From the NCBI RefSeq assembly GCF_029589435.1, contig NZ_JARRAG010000002.1, forward strand, positions 1,488,001-1,552,000: 64,000 nucleotides of DNA, given 5' to 3'. The position numbers were made by a program, and so were the translations under genes. Shown one piece after another: positions 48,395 through 57,331 of the stretch. This stretch comes from Paludisphaera mucosa (lineage in GTDB: Bacteria; Planctomycetota; Planctomycetia; Isosphaerales; Isosphaeraceae). The notes beneath the pieces are model-generated. The model worked only from the letters and a program-made list of their open reading frames with translations. It made no database searches and was not told the origin of the DNA. Every line of letters starts with the position of its first letter. The stretch's first letter is position 1.

Positions 48395-51300
48395 ATGCGC
48401 GACCTGCTGTTCGACGCCTCGGTCCGGGCGACGCTCCTGCTGGGATTCGCAGCCCTCGCGACCGCCTCGCGGCGCTCCTCGGCCGCCTTCCGCCACCGCG
48501 TCTGGGCGACCGCCCTCCTCGCCCTCCCCACCCTGCCGATCGCCTCGATCCTCGCCCCGACCTGGACCCTCGCCGTGTTGCCGGTCGGTCAACCGGTCCC
48601 GACGCCGATCCGCCCGCCCATCCCGGACGAACCCGCCGCGCCGCCTCAGTCGACGCTCCCGCCGCCATTCGTCCTGGATCCGCCGCATTCCAAGGCCTCC
48701 GAGCCGCCGACGCTGCTTCTTCGCCGGGAGCCCGGGCCGACTCGTCCCGACGCCTGGCTGATAGGCTGGGCCTCGGGGCTGGCCCTGTCCCTGGCGCCGC
48801 TGGCCGTCGGTCTCGCGGCGAACGGCCTGCGGCGGCGATCGTCCCGGCAGCTCGCAGGCGTGTGGTCGCCCTTGCTGGCCGAGGTGCGGCAGGCCTTCGG
48901 GATCCGCCGACGGGTCGACCTGCGGCTGGGCGGTTCGGCGACGATCCCGTCGACCTGGGGCGTCGTCCGTCCCGTCGTGCTGCTGCCGGCCGAGGCCGAG
49001 TCGTGGCCCGATCCCACGCGCCGGGTCGTCCTCGCCCACGAGCTGGCGCACGTCCGGCGGCACGATTGGCTCGTGCATCTCCTGTCCCGACTCGCGGCGT
49101 CCGTGTTCTGGTTCCATCCCCTGGCCTGGTACGCGATCCACCGCCTGCGCATCGAGTGCGAGCACGCCAGCGACGACGCCGTGCTCGCCACGGGCGAGCG
49201 ACCCGCCGATTACGCGGAGCGCCTCCTGGACCTCGCCCGACGCCTCCGCGCCCCCAGGTGCGCCGCGGCCGTCGGCATGGCCCGCAGGAACCACCTGGAG
49301 GGTCGCATCATCGCCCTCTTCGACGACCGTCGCAGCCACGCCGCGCTCGACCGACGGCGCTCGCGCCTCCTCGCCTTCGTCGCGATCTTCCTGGTCCTCG
49401 CCACGGCCACGGCCCGCCTCGGCCGTCGCGCGACGGCATCGGAGACCGCGGGCGAATTCCTCCATCAGCCTGGTCCGGCCGCGCAGCCTCCCGGCCGTGA
49501 ACGGACGGTGACGGTCCGCGTCAAGGCCCGGGACGACGGCCTCCCGATCGGCGGCGCGGACGTCCGGATCGAGCCCGGCGGCCGCGGCGCGGCGACGGAC
49601 GCCGACGGCGTAGTCGTGTTCCGCTCGGTCGCATCCGGAGCCTTGCGGTTCCAAGTCGAGGCCGACGGCCTCGCCCGCCTCGCTCGCGAGATCCGGACGG
49701 AGGAAGGCGCCGACGTCGACCTGGAGTTCCGTCTCGGCCTGGGCGCCGAGGTCGTCGGCGTCGTCCGCGATGCGCTCGGCAAGTCCATCCCGCGAGCCCG
49801 GGTGACGTGCCGGCACCGCGACATGCTGGGGCTGGGGGCGGACTTCTACGACAGCTCGGTTCTGTCAAACGCGGAGGGGCGCTATCGGCTGACGAACGTG
49901 CCCCGGGGGGCCGAGCTGCTGCTCACCGCCACGGATCCCGGGAGCCTCCCCAAATCCACGCCGATTGCGGTGGGCGGGCCCTCGAAGACGCTCGACCTCG
50001 TGCTCGAGGCGAGGCCTTTCGGCGGCGCGGCGGCGGGCCTCGTCGTCGACCGCGACGGGCGGCCGCTCGCCGAGGCCGATGCGGTCAACGTCGCGTCGAC
50101 CGGCGAGATCGTCCGGGCCCGGACGGGGCCGGACGGCCGGTTCCTTCTGAAGGACGTCCGGGCCGATCGGTCCGGCGACAAGGTCGTCTGGGTCCGCAAG
50201 CCCGGGTTCGCGATCGCCCGCACGGTCGTCGCCGTCGGCCCGATCGAGAAGCCGGCGGAGACGACCATCGCCCTGGAGCCGGGGGGGCCTTTCGAAGGCC
50301 TCGTCGTCGACGATGAAGGTCGACCCCTGTCCCAGGTCATCGTCGCCGCCGACGCCTTGGGGCCTTTCGATTCGTCCGTCTCGACGGGCGAGGACGGCCG
50401 CTTCCGATTCGAATCGGTCGCCGCACCCGTTACGGATTTGACGTTCTCGAAGCCGCGTTATACGGATTCCGGCCTCGTGGTCCCGCCGGCGGGACCGGAC
50501 GACGTCCCTCGCTACGTGCTGGGATCCGCCGGCTGGTTCTCGGGGCTGGTGACCGACGCGAGGACGGGCCGGCCGATTCCGGACTTTCGCGTCGAGATCG
50601 CCCCATGCCCGAACCCTCGGCCCGGCGGCCCCACGCCTCGCATCCTCCCGCGTTGGGCCGGGGGGTGGGACCTCTCGTCCGGCGACGGCCGATTCCGCAT
50701 GGGCTGCCTGCGGCCCGGCGACCCGGTGGCGGTGAAGGTCTCGGCGCCAGGCTACAAGTCGGCCGTGATCGAGCGGGTCCTCGGCGTCCGGGAATCCGAG
50801 CTGCGTCCCGACGAATACAAGCTCGACCGGGAATCGGGCCCCGCCTTGACCGTCCGCGTCCTGGCTCGCGAGGGTGACGCGCCGGCGACGGCCGCGGTCC
50901 AGGAGGCGGCGAAGCCCCGGGCTCCCGGGCCTGCGAACGGGCGAATCGTCGGACGAGTCGCAACGGGGGTCGGAGGCGGCCCGGCGTCCGGGGCAGAGGT
51001 CTCGATCCACCTGGCGCCGACGAAAGACGAATCCGGGGCCTGGGCCGGCGAGGTCCTGCGGACGTCGAAGACGGGCCCGGACGGCTCGTTTGCGTTCGAG
51101 GGGGTCCCGCCGGGCCGTTATCGCGTATGGGCGTCGTCGGCCGGGTTGGTTTCGCCCCGCGACGTCGATCGATGCCCCGCGGTCCCGGTCTTCGAGGGCG
51201 AGGCCCCGACGCTCGTCGAGCTGACGCTCGCGCCCGCCGTCGCGCTCTCCGTCAAGGTGACGAGCCGGTCCGACGGCCGACCGATCGCCGGCGCGGAGGT

Positions 51301-53212
51301 GCGTCCCCGGGGGGCCTTCCCCCAGGCCTTCCGGACGGACGCCCAGGGCGTCGCGGCCGTCGGGGGTCTCACGCCCGGATCCTGGACGCTCCAGGTCCGG
51401 GCCGACGGCTTCGCGACGCAGGAGCAGTTGCTCGGCGTCGACGCCCGCCCGGATGCCGGGGCCGCGTTCCTGCTCGAACCCGGCGCTGGGCTGGAAGGCG
51501 TCGTCCGCGATCCGTCGGGCAAGCCGGTGCCGGGCGTCGACCTGAACGTGGTCCGGTTCGGCGGGAGCCGCTCCGGCTCCCTCGACTACACCCGGACCGA
51601 CCGGGACGGCCGCTACCGGTTCACGGGCCTGCCTCGCGACGAGGGATTGACCCTCACGACCTGGAAACCCGGCTACGTCCCCGCGAACCGCCGCTTCGTG
51701 ACATCGGAAGCGGAAACCTCGGTCGACCTCGTGCTCGAATCGAGGCCCTACGGCGGCGCGATCGCGGGCGTCGTCGTGGACCGCGAGGGCCGGCCGATCG
51801 CCGGCGCGGAGTTGCTCAACACGACCGGGATTCCCGAGGAGTCCGTCCGCACCACGTCCGGTCCCGACGGCCGGTTCCGCCTGGACGGCCTCTACACGAA
51901 CAGGAGCGGGGCCAAGACGCTCGGCGTCCGCGCGAAGGGCTATGCCCCGATCGAGCTGACGGTCGAGGTCGGGCCGGCGGATCAGCCCGCCGAGAGGACG
52001 GTGAGGCTGGAGCCGGGCCATCGCGTCGAGGGGCGGGTCATCGACGATGCGGGCCGGCCGCTTTCCGGGGTCCTCGTCTCCTACGCGGAGGGGGTCGTCC
52101 CGTTCCGGATCCGGCAGACCACCGGCGAGGACGGCCGCTTCCGGTTCGACGCCCTCCCCGCCGACGCCGGGATCGACTTCCGGAAGGCGGGCTACTCGGA
52201 GGTCCGTCGCCGGAAGATCCCGCTCGACGGGGCCGACCCGGTCGAGGTCCGCCTCGCCGCGAAGGGGGTGATCCTGGGCCGGGCGTTCGACGCCGGCACC
52301 GGGGCCCCGCTCTCCTCGTTCCGCGTCCGCCTTGATTTCCCGAGGGAGCGCAAACCCGGCGACCCCAACGGGGGGTTCAGCCGTGACGCCATGGACGGGT
52401 TCGATTTCGCCGCCCCGGACGGCCGGTTTCGGCTCGACGGCCTGGACGTGGGGGGCGTGGTCCTCGTGCTGGTCTCGGCCCCGGGCCGCGAGGAGGCGGC
52501 GGCCGATCGCGTGGTCGTCGCGAAGCCCGAGGAGGCCGCCGTCGGCGAATATCGACTCGCGACGATCGATCCGGCCTCGGTGGATTTGTACGCGGGCCGA
52601 TTCGTCGACGCGGGCGGCGCGCCCGTGCGCGGGGCCCAGGTGCGTCTCCTGGCCGTGAGGCCGTCGGACGACCCGCGCGTCCAGGCTCGCCGTCGCTTCT
52701 TCGACTGGAACGGCGCCGTCTACGGCCGTCCGGCCCCCCGGCCCCAGGGCGAGCGGTACCTGGATGCCGTCACCGACGCTCAGGGGCGCTTCGCCTTCGA
52801 GGGCGTCCCCAAGGGGACCGAGGCGTCGCTCTACTGGTGGGGCGGCGGCGTCGCACCCCAGAGCGAAAAGGGCCTGGACCGCCTGGACGGGCCGGCGAAG
52901 GCGGCGATCGAGATCAAGGCCCAGCCCGCCGCCCGGATCGTCGTGACCGTCGACCGCAAGCGGTGGCCCAACCTCGGCCGCGTCGCCGTCTCGGCCGCCC
53001 GGGCCGAGGCCCCGCCCGGGGTGATCCTCGTTCAGTCCGATCGGCAGGATCGGTTCGAGTTCGACGGCCTGGCGGCGCTGGAATACACGATCCGGCTGGA
53101 GGCCCCGCCCGATCGCCTGGCGCCCCCCGACCCGAAAGGCATGGCGAAGCCCCTGGATTCGAGAGTCGTCAGGCTCCGCCCCGGCGAGACACAGCAGGTC
53201 GACTTCAAATAG
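48395..53212 (+). CDS. BlaR1-like M56 metallopeptidase with about twelve extracytoplasmic carboxypeptidase-regulatory/Cna-B-like domains
   Basis: The 1605-residue protein has N-terminal transmembrane segments and the M56 peptidase with zinc motif HELAH at residues 215-219, then WFHPLAWYAIHRLRIECEHASDDAVLA. A transmembrane helix near residue 330 (RLLAFVAIFLVLATAT) leads outside. From about residue 370 follow about twelve beta-sandwich units of the type GVVVDREGRPIAGA...GPDGRFRLDGL. Units 1-5 (from 49501) and 7-11 (from 51241) run in parallel order and clearly arose by internal duplication. No penicillin-binding domain exists, so the signal is not a beta-lactam but perhaps a polysaccharide or mechanical cue. 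It should trigger BlaI cleavage. Confidence 0.9.
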   Translation: MRDLLFDASVRATLLLGFAALATASRRSSAAFRHRVWATALLALPTLPIASILAPTWTLAVLPVGQPVPTPIRPPIPDEPAAPPQSTLPPPFVLDPPHSKASEPPTLLLRREPGPTRPDAWLIGWASGLALSLAPLAVGLAANGLRRRSSRQLAGVWSPLLAEVRQAFGIRRRVDLRLGGSATIPSTWGVVRPVVLLPAEAESWPDPTRRVVLAHELAHVRRHDWLVHLLSRLAASVFWFHPLAWYAIHRLRIECEHASDDAVLATGERPADYAERLLDLARRLRAPRCAAAVGMARRNHLEGRIIALFDDRRSHAALDRRRSRLLAFVAIFLVLATATARLGRRATASETAGEFLHQPGPAAQPPGRERTVTVRVKARDDGLPIGGADVRIEPGGRGAATDADGVVVFRSVASGALRFQVEADGLARLAREIRTEEGADVDLEFRLGLGAEVVGVVRDALGKSIPRARVTCRHRDMLGLGADFYDSSVLSNAEGRYRLTNVPRGAELLLTATDPGSLPKSTPIAVGGPSKTLDLVLEARPFGGAAAGLVVDRDGRPLAEADAVNVASTGEIVRARTGPDGRFLLKDVRADRSGDKVVWVRKPGFAIARTVVAVGPIEKPAETTIALEPGGPFEGLVVDDEGRPLSQVIVAADALGPFDSSVSTGEDGRFRFESVAAPVTDLTFSKPRYTDSGLVVPPAGPDDVPRYVLGSAGWFSGLVTDARTGRPIPDFRVEIAPCPNPRPGGPTPRILPRWAGGWDLSSGDGRFRMGCLRPGDPVAVKVSAPGYKSAVIERVLGVRESELRPDEYKLDRESGPALTVRVLAREGDAPATAAVQEAAKPRAPGPANGRIVGRVATGVGGGPASGAEVSIHLAPTKDESGAWAGEVLRTSKTGPDGSFAFEGVPPGRYRVWASSAGLVSPRDVDRCPAVPVFEGEAPTLVELTLAPAVALSVKVTSRSDGRPIAGAEVRPRGAFPQAFRTDAQGVAAVGGLTPGSWTLQVRADGFATQEQLLGVDARPDAGAAFLLEPGAGLEGVVRDPSGKPVPGVDLNVVRFGGSRSGSLDYTRTDRDGRYRFTGLPRDEGLTLTTWKPGYVPANRRFVTSEAETSVDLVLESRPYGGAIAGVVVDREGRPIAGAELLNTTGIPEESVRTTSGPDGRFRLDGLYTNRSGAKTLGVRAKGYAPIELTVEVGPADQPAERTVRLEPGHRVEGRVIDDAGRPLSGVLVSYAEGVVPFRIRQTTGEDGRFRFDALPADAGIDFRKAGYSEVRRRKIPLDGADPVEVRLAAKGVILGRAFDAGTGAPLSSFRVRLDFPRERKPGDPNGGFSRDAMDGFDFAAPDGRFRLDGLDVGGVVLVLVSAPGREEAAADRVVVAKPEEAAVGEYRLATIDPASVDLYAGRFVDAGGAPVRGAQVRLLAVRPSDDPRVQARRRFFDWNGAVYGRPAPRPQGERYLDAVTDAQGRFAFEGVPKGTEASLYWWGGGVAPQSEKGLDRLDGPAKAAIEIKAQPAARIVVTVDRKRWPNLGRVAVSAARAEAPPGVILVQSDRQDRFEFDGLAALEYTIRLEAPPDRLAPPDPKGMAKPLDSRVVRLRPGETQQVDFK

Positions 53213-53388
53213 GCCGTCGCGGACCCAGGCCGGTGCGCGATCGGCGAATCGGGACCATAGCTATTTAAGGGGATTCCGCGCCGTCGTCCGAGGCCGGCGC
53301 GGCCTGGGAGGTTGCCGGGGCGGGTCCGAGCGGTTTAGGATCGACGGGCTCACATCGAAACGACCACCTCGAACTCGGACGCCGGAGG

Positions 53389-54555
53389 ATGCCGATGAGA
53401 CCGGAATGCCGTCGCCGGAGATTCCTGCAAGTCGCGGGGGCCGCCATGCTGGCCCCGATCGTCGCCCCGTCGCGATCGCTTCGGGCCGCGCCCGCGCCGC
53501 CGTCCGCGCCGGTGGGCATCGCTCGGTGCAAGAAGTACGACCCGCAGGCCATCCTGGCCGAGCTGGAGGGGCTGATGGACAGGATCGGCGGCATCCGGCC
53601 GCTGGTCGAGGGGAAGACGGTCGCCGTGAAGGTCAACCTGGTGGGGAACGTCCGCCAGGGGATCCACGGCAAGCCGGCCAACCGCACCTATCAGACCCAC
53701 CCCGCCGTCGTCGCGGCCGTGGCCGCGCTGCTCGACCGCGCGGGGGCCCGGCGCATCCGGTTCCTGGAATCGACCCACCAGCATGAGGCGTTCGAGCCCT
53801 ACCTCAAGGCGGCGGGCTGGGACCTCGACGCCCTGACCGCGACCAAGACCCCGGTGGAGTTCGAGGACACCCGCAACCTCGGCAAGCGGAAGAACTACCA
53901 GGAGTTCAAGGTCCCCGGGGGCGGCTCGCTCTTCCCGGCCTACCAGCTGAACCCGGCGTACCACGACTGCGACGTCTACGTCTCGCTGGGCAAGCTCAAG
54001 AACCACTACACGGCCGGCGTCACGCTGGGGATGAAGAACAACTTCGGCATCACGCCGATCGCGCTCTACGGCCAGCACGAGCACAAGGAAGACAGCACCA
54101 GCAGCCGGGCCATGTTCCACTCCGGCGAGGAGGGCCCGGCCGAGGGCGTACCCCAGGAACTGTCGAAGACCACCCCGCGCCGGCCGCCGTACCGCGTGCC
54201 GCGGCACATCGTCGACGCCGTCGGCATCCGGCCGATCGACCTGGTGATCCTCGACGGCATCGAGACGACGTCCGGCGGCGAGGGCCCCTGGGTCCCCGCC
54301 CTGAAGGTGCAGGAGCCGGGCCTGCTGATCGCCGGCCGCAACGCCGTCTGCACCGACTCGATCGCCACGGCCGTCATGGGCTACGACCCCATGGCCGCGC
54401 GGGCGACCGGCCCCTTCCCCGGCGACAACCACCTGGCCATGGCCGCCGCCCTCGGCCTGGGGACCAACGACCCCAAGCGCATCGAGGTCGTCGGCCTCCC
54501 CCTCGCCGAGGCCCGCCACCCGTTCGGCTGGGAACCCCCCGAACGCGAGGCCTGA
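53389..54555 (+). CDS. Tat-exported DUF362 domain protein
   Basis: The 388-residue protein begins with a Tat-type signal (RRRRFLQVAGAAMLAPIVA). The DUF362 domain follows: VAVKVNLVG, ARRIRFLESTHQ, CDVYVSLGKLKNHYTAGVTLGMKNNFG, and LVILDGIETTSGGEGPW with AGRNAVCTDSIATAVMGYDPMA. DUF362 proteins often carry Cys clusters for iron-sulfur centres; here I see no CxxCxxC motif. The role is unknown. It stands alone, facing hrpB, with a shared hairpin between the two stops. The second ATG (53395) could also start translation. Confidence 0.85.
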   Translation: MPMRPECRRRRFLQVAGAAMLAPIVAPSRSLRAAPAPPSAPVGIARCKKYDPQAILAELEGLMDRIGGIRPLVEGKTVAVKVNLVGNVRQGIHGKPANRTYQTHPAVVAAVAALLDRAGARRIRFLESTHQHEAFEPYLKAAGWDLDALTATKTPVEFEDTRNLGKRKNYQEFKVPGGGSLFPAYQLNPAYHDCDVYVSLGKLKNHYTAGVTLGMKNNFGITPIALYGQHEHKEDSTSSRAMFHSGEEGPAEGVPQELSKTTPRRPPYRVPRHIVDAVGIRPIDLVILDGIETTSGGEGPWVPALKVQEPGLLIAGRNAVCTDSIATAVMGYDPMAARATGPFPGDNHLAMAAALGLGTNDPKRIEVVGLPLAEARHPFGWEPPEREA

Positions 54556-54563
54556 ATCGGCCC

Positions 54564-54603
54564 GAAAATCGAAACGCGGCGCAACGGCCGCGGATCGATT
54601 TTC
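54564..54603. terminator. bidirectional terminator between convergent DUF362 and hrpB genes
   Basis: GAAAATCGA (54564-54572) and TCGATTTTC (54595-54603) are perfect 9-bp inverted copies; the loop contains another short stem GCGGC/GCCGC. The T and A runs of the arms provide a T tract on either strand. Confidence 0.65.
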
Positions 54604-54693
54604 TGATCGTAAACCACAATTATGGTAATAACTTAGGTCGATCGGCTTCGTTGGTCTCCGCGACGAATGAAGCCGATAGGAACCCAACCCATT

Positions 54694-57231
54694 TCACCGC
54701 GGCCGGGGCGTGCGCACGGGGGCCTGCGCGGTGGTGGGGTCCTCGGGCCAGGGGTGTTTGGGGTAGCGGTTGCGGAGGTCCTTGCGGACCTGGTGGTAGG
54801 TCGTGGCCCAGAAGCTCCGCAGGTCGGACGTGACCTGGACCGGGCGCTGGTTGGGGCCGAGGAGTTCCAGCAGCAGCGGCACGCGGCCCCGGGCCAGGCG
54901 GGGGGCCTCGGGCCAGCCGAACAGCTCTTGCAGCTTGGCCGCGAGGACCGGCTGGCGGCCGGGCTCGTAGGCCAGGCGGACGTGCCGGCCGCTGGGGATC
55001 GTGACCGAGGTCGGGGCGCAGGCGTCCAGCTCGCGGACCTGGGCGGGGGCGAGCAGGCTTTCGAGGTAGGCGACCTTCGCCGCCTGGCGGACCTCGTCCA
55101 TCCGGGTCTTGCCGTGGCAGAGGACTTCCAGCGGGCCGGCGAGCGCCTCGTCGGCCAGCTCGGTCCAGCCCAGCTCGGGGACGGCCAGGCGGACGAAGTC
55201 GTAGCGGGCGAGCCAGGCCGAGGCCGCCGGATCCGCGCGGAAGACCTCGCCCGCGCGGGGGAGCAGGGCCTCGTACAGGGCCCGCGACGCCTCGCGGCCG
55301 TCGGGGGGCCGGGCGGGGTCCTCGCGGATCAGGATGTCCTCATACCAGAGCCGGTTCATGGCGACGACCCGCTCGCGGGCCGGGTCGAACTCCACCCGCC
55401 GCTCGCGGCGGATCGACTGCGGCACCAGCTCTTCGAGCCACTCCAGCCGGACCGCGCTGGCGAGCGCGACCTGGAGTTCGAGCGTCCCCTGGCGACGTTC
55501 CTCGCGGGGGTCGAGGGCCAGGAAGAACTCCCCCTCGCGGACGACCGACTCGCGCGCCAGACGCACGCCCCGGCCGCCCACCATGACCCCGGTCTCCTCG
55601 GCACCGCGGCGCCGGACCACGCGGTCGGGATAGGCCAGGATCAGGAGCTTGAGCAGGGCCTCCTCGCGGGCCGCCTCGTCCAGCCCCGAGGCGCGGCCGA
55701 CGTCCAGGCGCGAGGCCAGGCGGGCGAGGTCGTCGCGGATCTTGGCGACCTGGCGGGCGGCGATCGGGTCGATCCCCCGGTCCTTGAGCGACGGCGAGAA
55801 CCGCGCGGCCTCGGCCTCGGCGAGCAGGTCCAGCCGGCCGAGCATGTCCGAGAGGCCGCGGTGCCCCGCCGGCCGCCGGCGCTCGGCGACGTCCTTCTCG
55901 GAGAGCAGGGCCGCCAGCGCCGCGCCCTCGTGCAGCAGGCCCTCGTCGGCCGCGGCGAGGAGCAGGCGGGCGAGCCGAGGGTGGACGGGGAGCGCCAGCA
56001 TCCGCTCGCCCGTCGGGGTGATCCGCCGCGCGGCGGGGTCGAACGCGCCGAGGCGGGCGAGCAGGGCCTCGGCGGCCTCGATCCGTTCGGGCTCGGGGGC
56101 CTCGTACCAGCCGAAGGCCCCGGGCTCGCCCACGCCCCACGAGTGCAGGGTCAGGAGCGTCGAGCCCAGGTCGACGCGGCGGATCTCGGGCTCGTCGAAC
56201 GGCTCCAGAAGCGCCTGCCGCTGCTCCGACCAGAGCCGGATGCAGCGCCCCGGCCCGGTCCGCCCCGCGCGGCCGGCGCGCTGGTCGGCCGAGGCCCGGC
56301 TGATCGCCGTCAGGTCCAGGCGGTCCAGCCCCCGCGAGGCGTCGTGACGGGCGACCCGCGCCAGGCCCGAGTCGATCACGGTCGTCACGCCGTCGATCGT
56401 CAGCGAGGTCTCGGCGATGTTCGTGGAAAGGATGATCTTGCGTTGATGCGACGGCCGCAGCGCCGCGTCCTGCTCGTCGGCCGGCAGCGAGCCGTGCAGC
56501 GGCAGGACGCGGGCGTCGTGGCGCGCGGCGATCGGCCCCAGCTCGCGCTGGGCGCGGCGGATCTCGGCCATGCCGGGGAGGAAGACCAGGACGTGGCCGC
56601 GGTCGGCGGGGTCGGCCAGGGCGTCGGCGACGGCCCCGGCGACGGCGTCCGGGTCGGCCGGCCGGGGGGCGTCGCGATAGGCGGTCGCGATCGGGTGGGT
56701 CCGGCCGGGGACCGCGATCACGGGGGCGTCGAGGAACCGGGCGACGGGCTCGGCGTCGAGCGTGGCCGACATCACCACGATCCGCAGGTCGGTCCGGACC
56801 TCGCGGCGGACCTCGCGCAGCAGGGCGAGGGCCAGGTCGGTGTGCAGGCTGCGCTCGTGGAACTCGTCGAGCACGACGGTCCCGACCCCTTCGAGGAACG
56901 GGTCGGCGAGCAGCCGGCGGGTGAGGATCCCCTCGGTCATGATGACGAGCCCGGTGTCGGCCGAGGCCCGGCGGTCGAAGCGGACGTGGTAGCCGACCTC
57001 GCGGCCGAGCGTCCAGCCCCGCTCGTCGGCGATCCGGGCCGCCGTCGACCGCGCCGCGACCCGCCGGGGTTGGAGGACGATCACCCGGCCGCCCAGCCCC
57101 TGGCGGACGATCGCGGGGGGGACGCGGGTCGTCTTGCCCGAGCCCGGCTCGGCGACCAGGACGAGCGCCCCGGCGGCGGCGAGGGCGTCGAGGATCCGCG
57201 TCAGGCTGGGGTCGATCGGCAGCGGGGTCAT
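54694..57231 (-). CDS. hrpB: ATP-dependent helicase HrpB
   Basis: The 845-residue protein has the DEAH helicase motifs: I AEPGSGKTTRVP, Ia QPRRVAARS, Ib MTEG, II DEFHERS, III MSATLDA, then in the second RecA domain IILSTNIAETSLTIDGV and QRAGRAGRTGPGRCIRLW. The C-terminal half has the HrpB-specific part (ILAYPDRVVRRRG, ending with LLLELLGPNQRPVQVTSDLRSFW...YPKHPWPEDP). HrpB is a putative RNA helicase of unclear physiological role. No partner genes are adjacent. Confidence 0.95.
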   Translation of the reverse strand: MTPLPIDPSLTRILDALAAAGALVLVAEPGSGKTTRVPPAIVRQGLGGRVIVLQPRRVAARSTAARIADERGWTLGREVGYHVRFDRRASADTGLVIMTEGILTRRLLADPFLEGVGTVVLDEFHERSLHTDLALALLREVRREVRTDLRIVVMSATLDAEPVARFLDAPVIAVPGRTHPIATAYRDAPRPADPDAVAGAVADALADPADRGHVLVFLPGMAEIRRAQRELGPIAARHDARVLPLHGSLPADEQDAALRPSHQRKIILSTNIAETSLTIDGVTTVIDSGLARVARHDASRGLDRLDLTAISRASADQRAGRAGRTGPGRCIRLWSEQRQALLEPFDEPEIRRVDLGSTLLTLHSWGVGEPGAFGWYEAPEPERIEAAEALLARLGAFDPAARRITPTGERMLALPVHPRLARLLLAAADEGLLHEGAALAALLSEKDVAERRRPAGHRGLSDMLGRLDLLAEAEAARFSPSLKDRGIDPIAARQVAKIRDDLARLASRLDVGRASGLDEAAREEALLKLLILAYPDRVVRRRGAEETGVMVGGRGVRLARESVVREGEFFLALDPREERRQGTLELQVALASAVRLEWLEELVPQSIRRERRVEFDPARERVVAMNRLWYEDILIREDPARPPDGREASRALYEALLPRAGEVFRADPAASAWLARYDFVRLAVPELGWTELADEALAGPLEVLCHGKTRMDEVRQAAKVAYLESLLAPAQVRELDACAPTSVTIPSGRHVRLAYEPGRQPVLAAKLQELFGWPEAPRLARGRVPLLLELLGPNQRPVQVTSDLRSFWATTYHQVRKDLRNRYPKHPWPEDPTTAQAPVRTPRPR

Positions 57232-57284
57232 GGCGGGCGGGGGCTCGACGGGGATCGGCCGATCCGACGGCGTTCGAAACGCGA

Positions 57285-57309
57285 CGAAGCGGGGATCGCC
57301 CCCGCTTCG
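57285..57309 (-). terminator. hairpin terminator after the secreted cyclophilin gene
   Basis: CGAAGCGGGG (57285-57294) pairs with CCCCGCTTCG (57300-57309), a perfect 10-bp stem around 5 bases. It lies 22 bases beyond the stop of the cyclophilin gene on the minus strand and before hrpB. Only TTT follows on that strand. Confidence 0.65.
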
Positions 57310-57331
57310 CGACTTCCCGTCCAGGTTAGCG

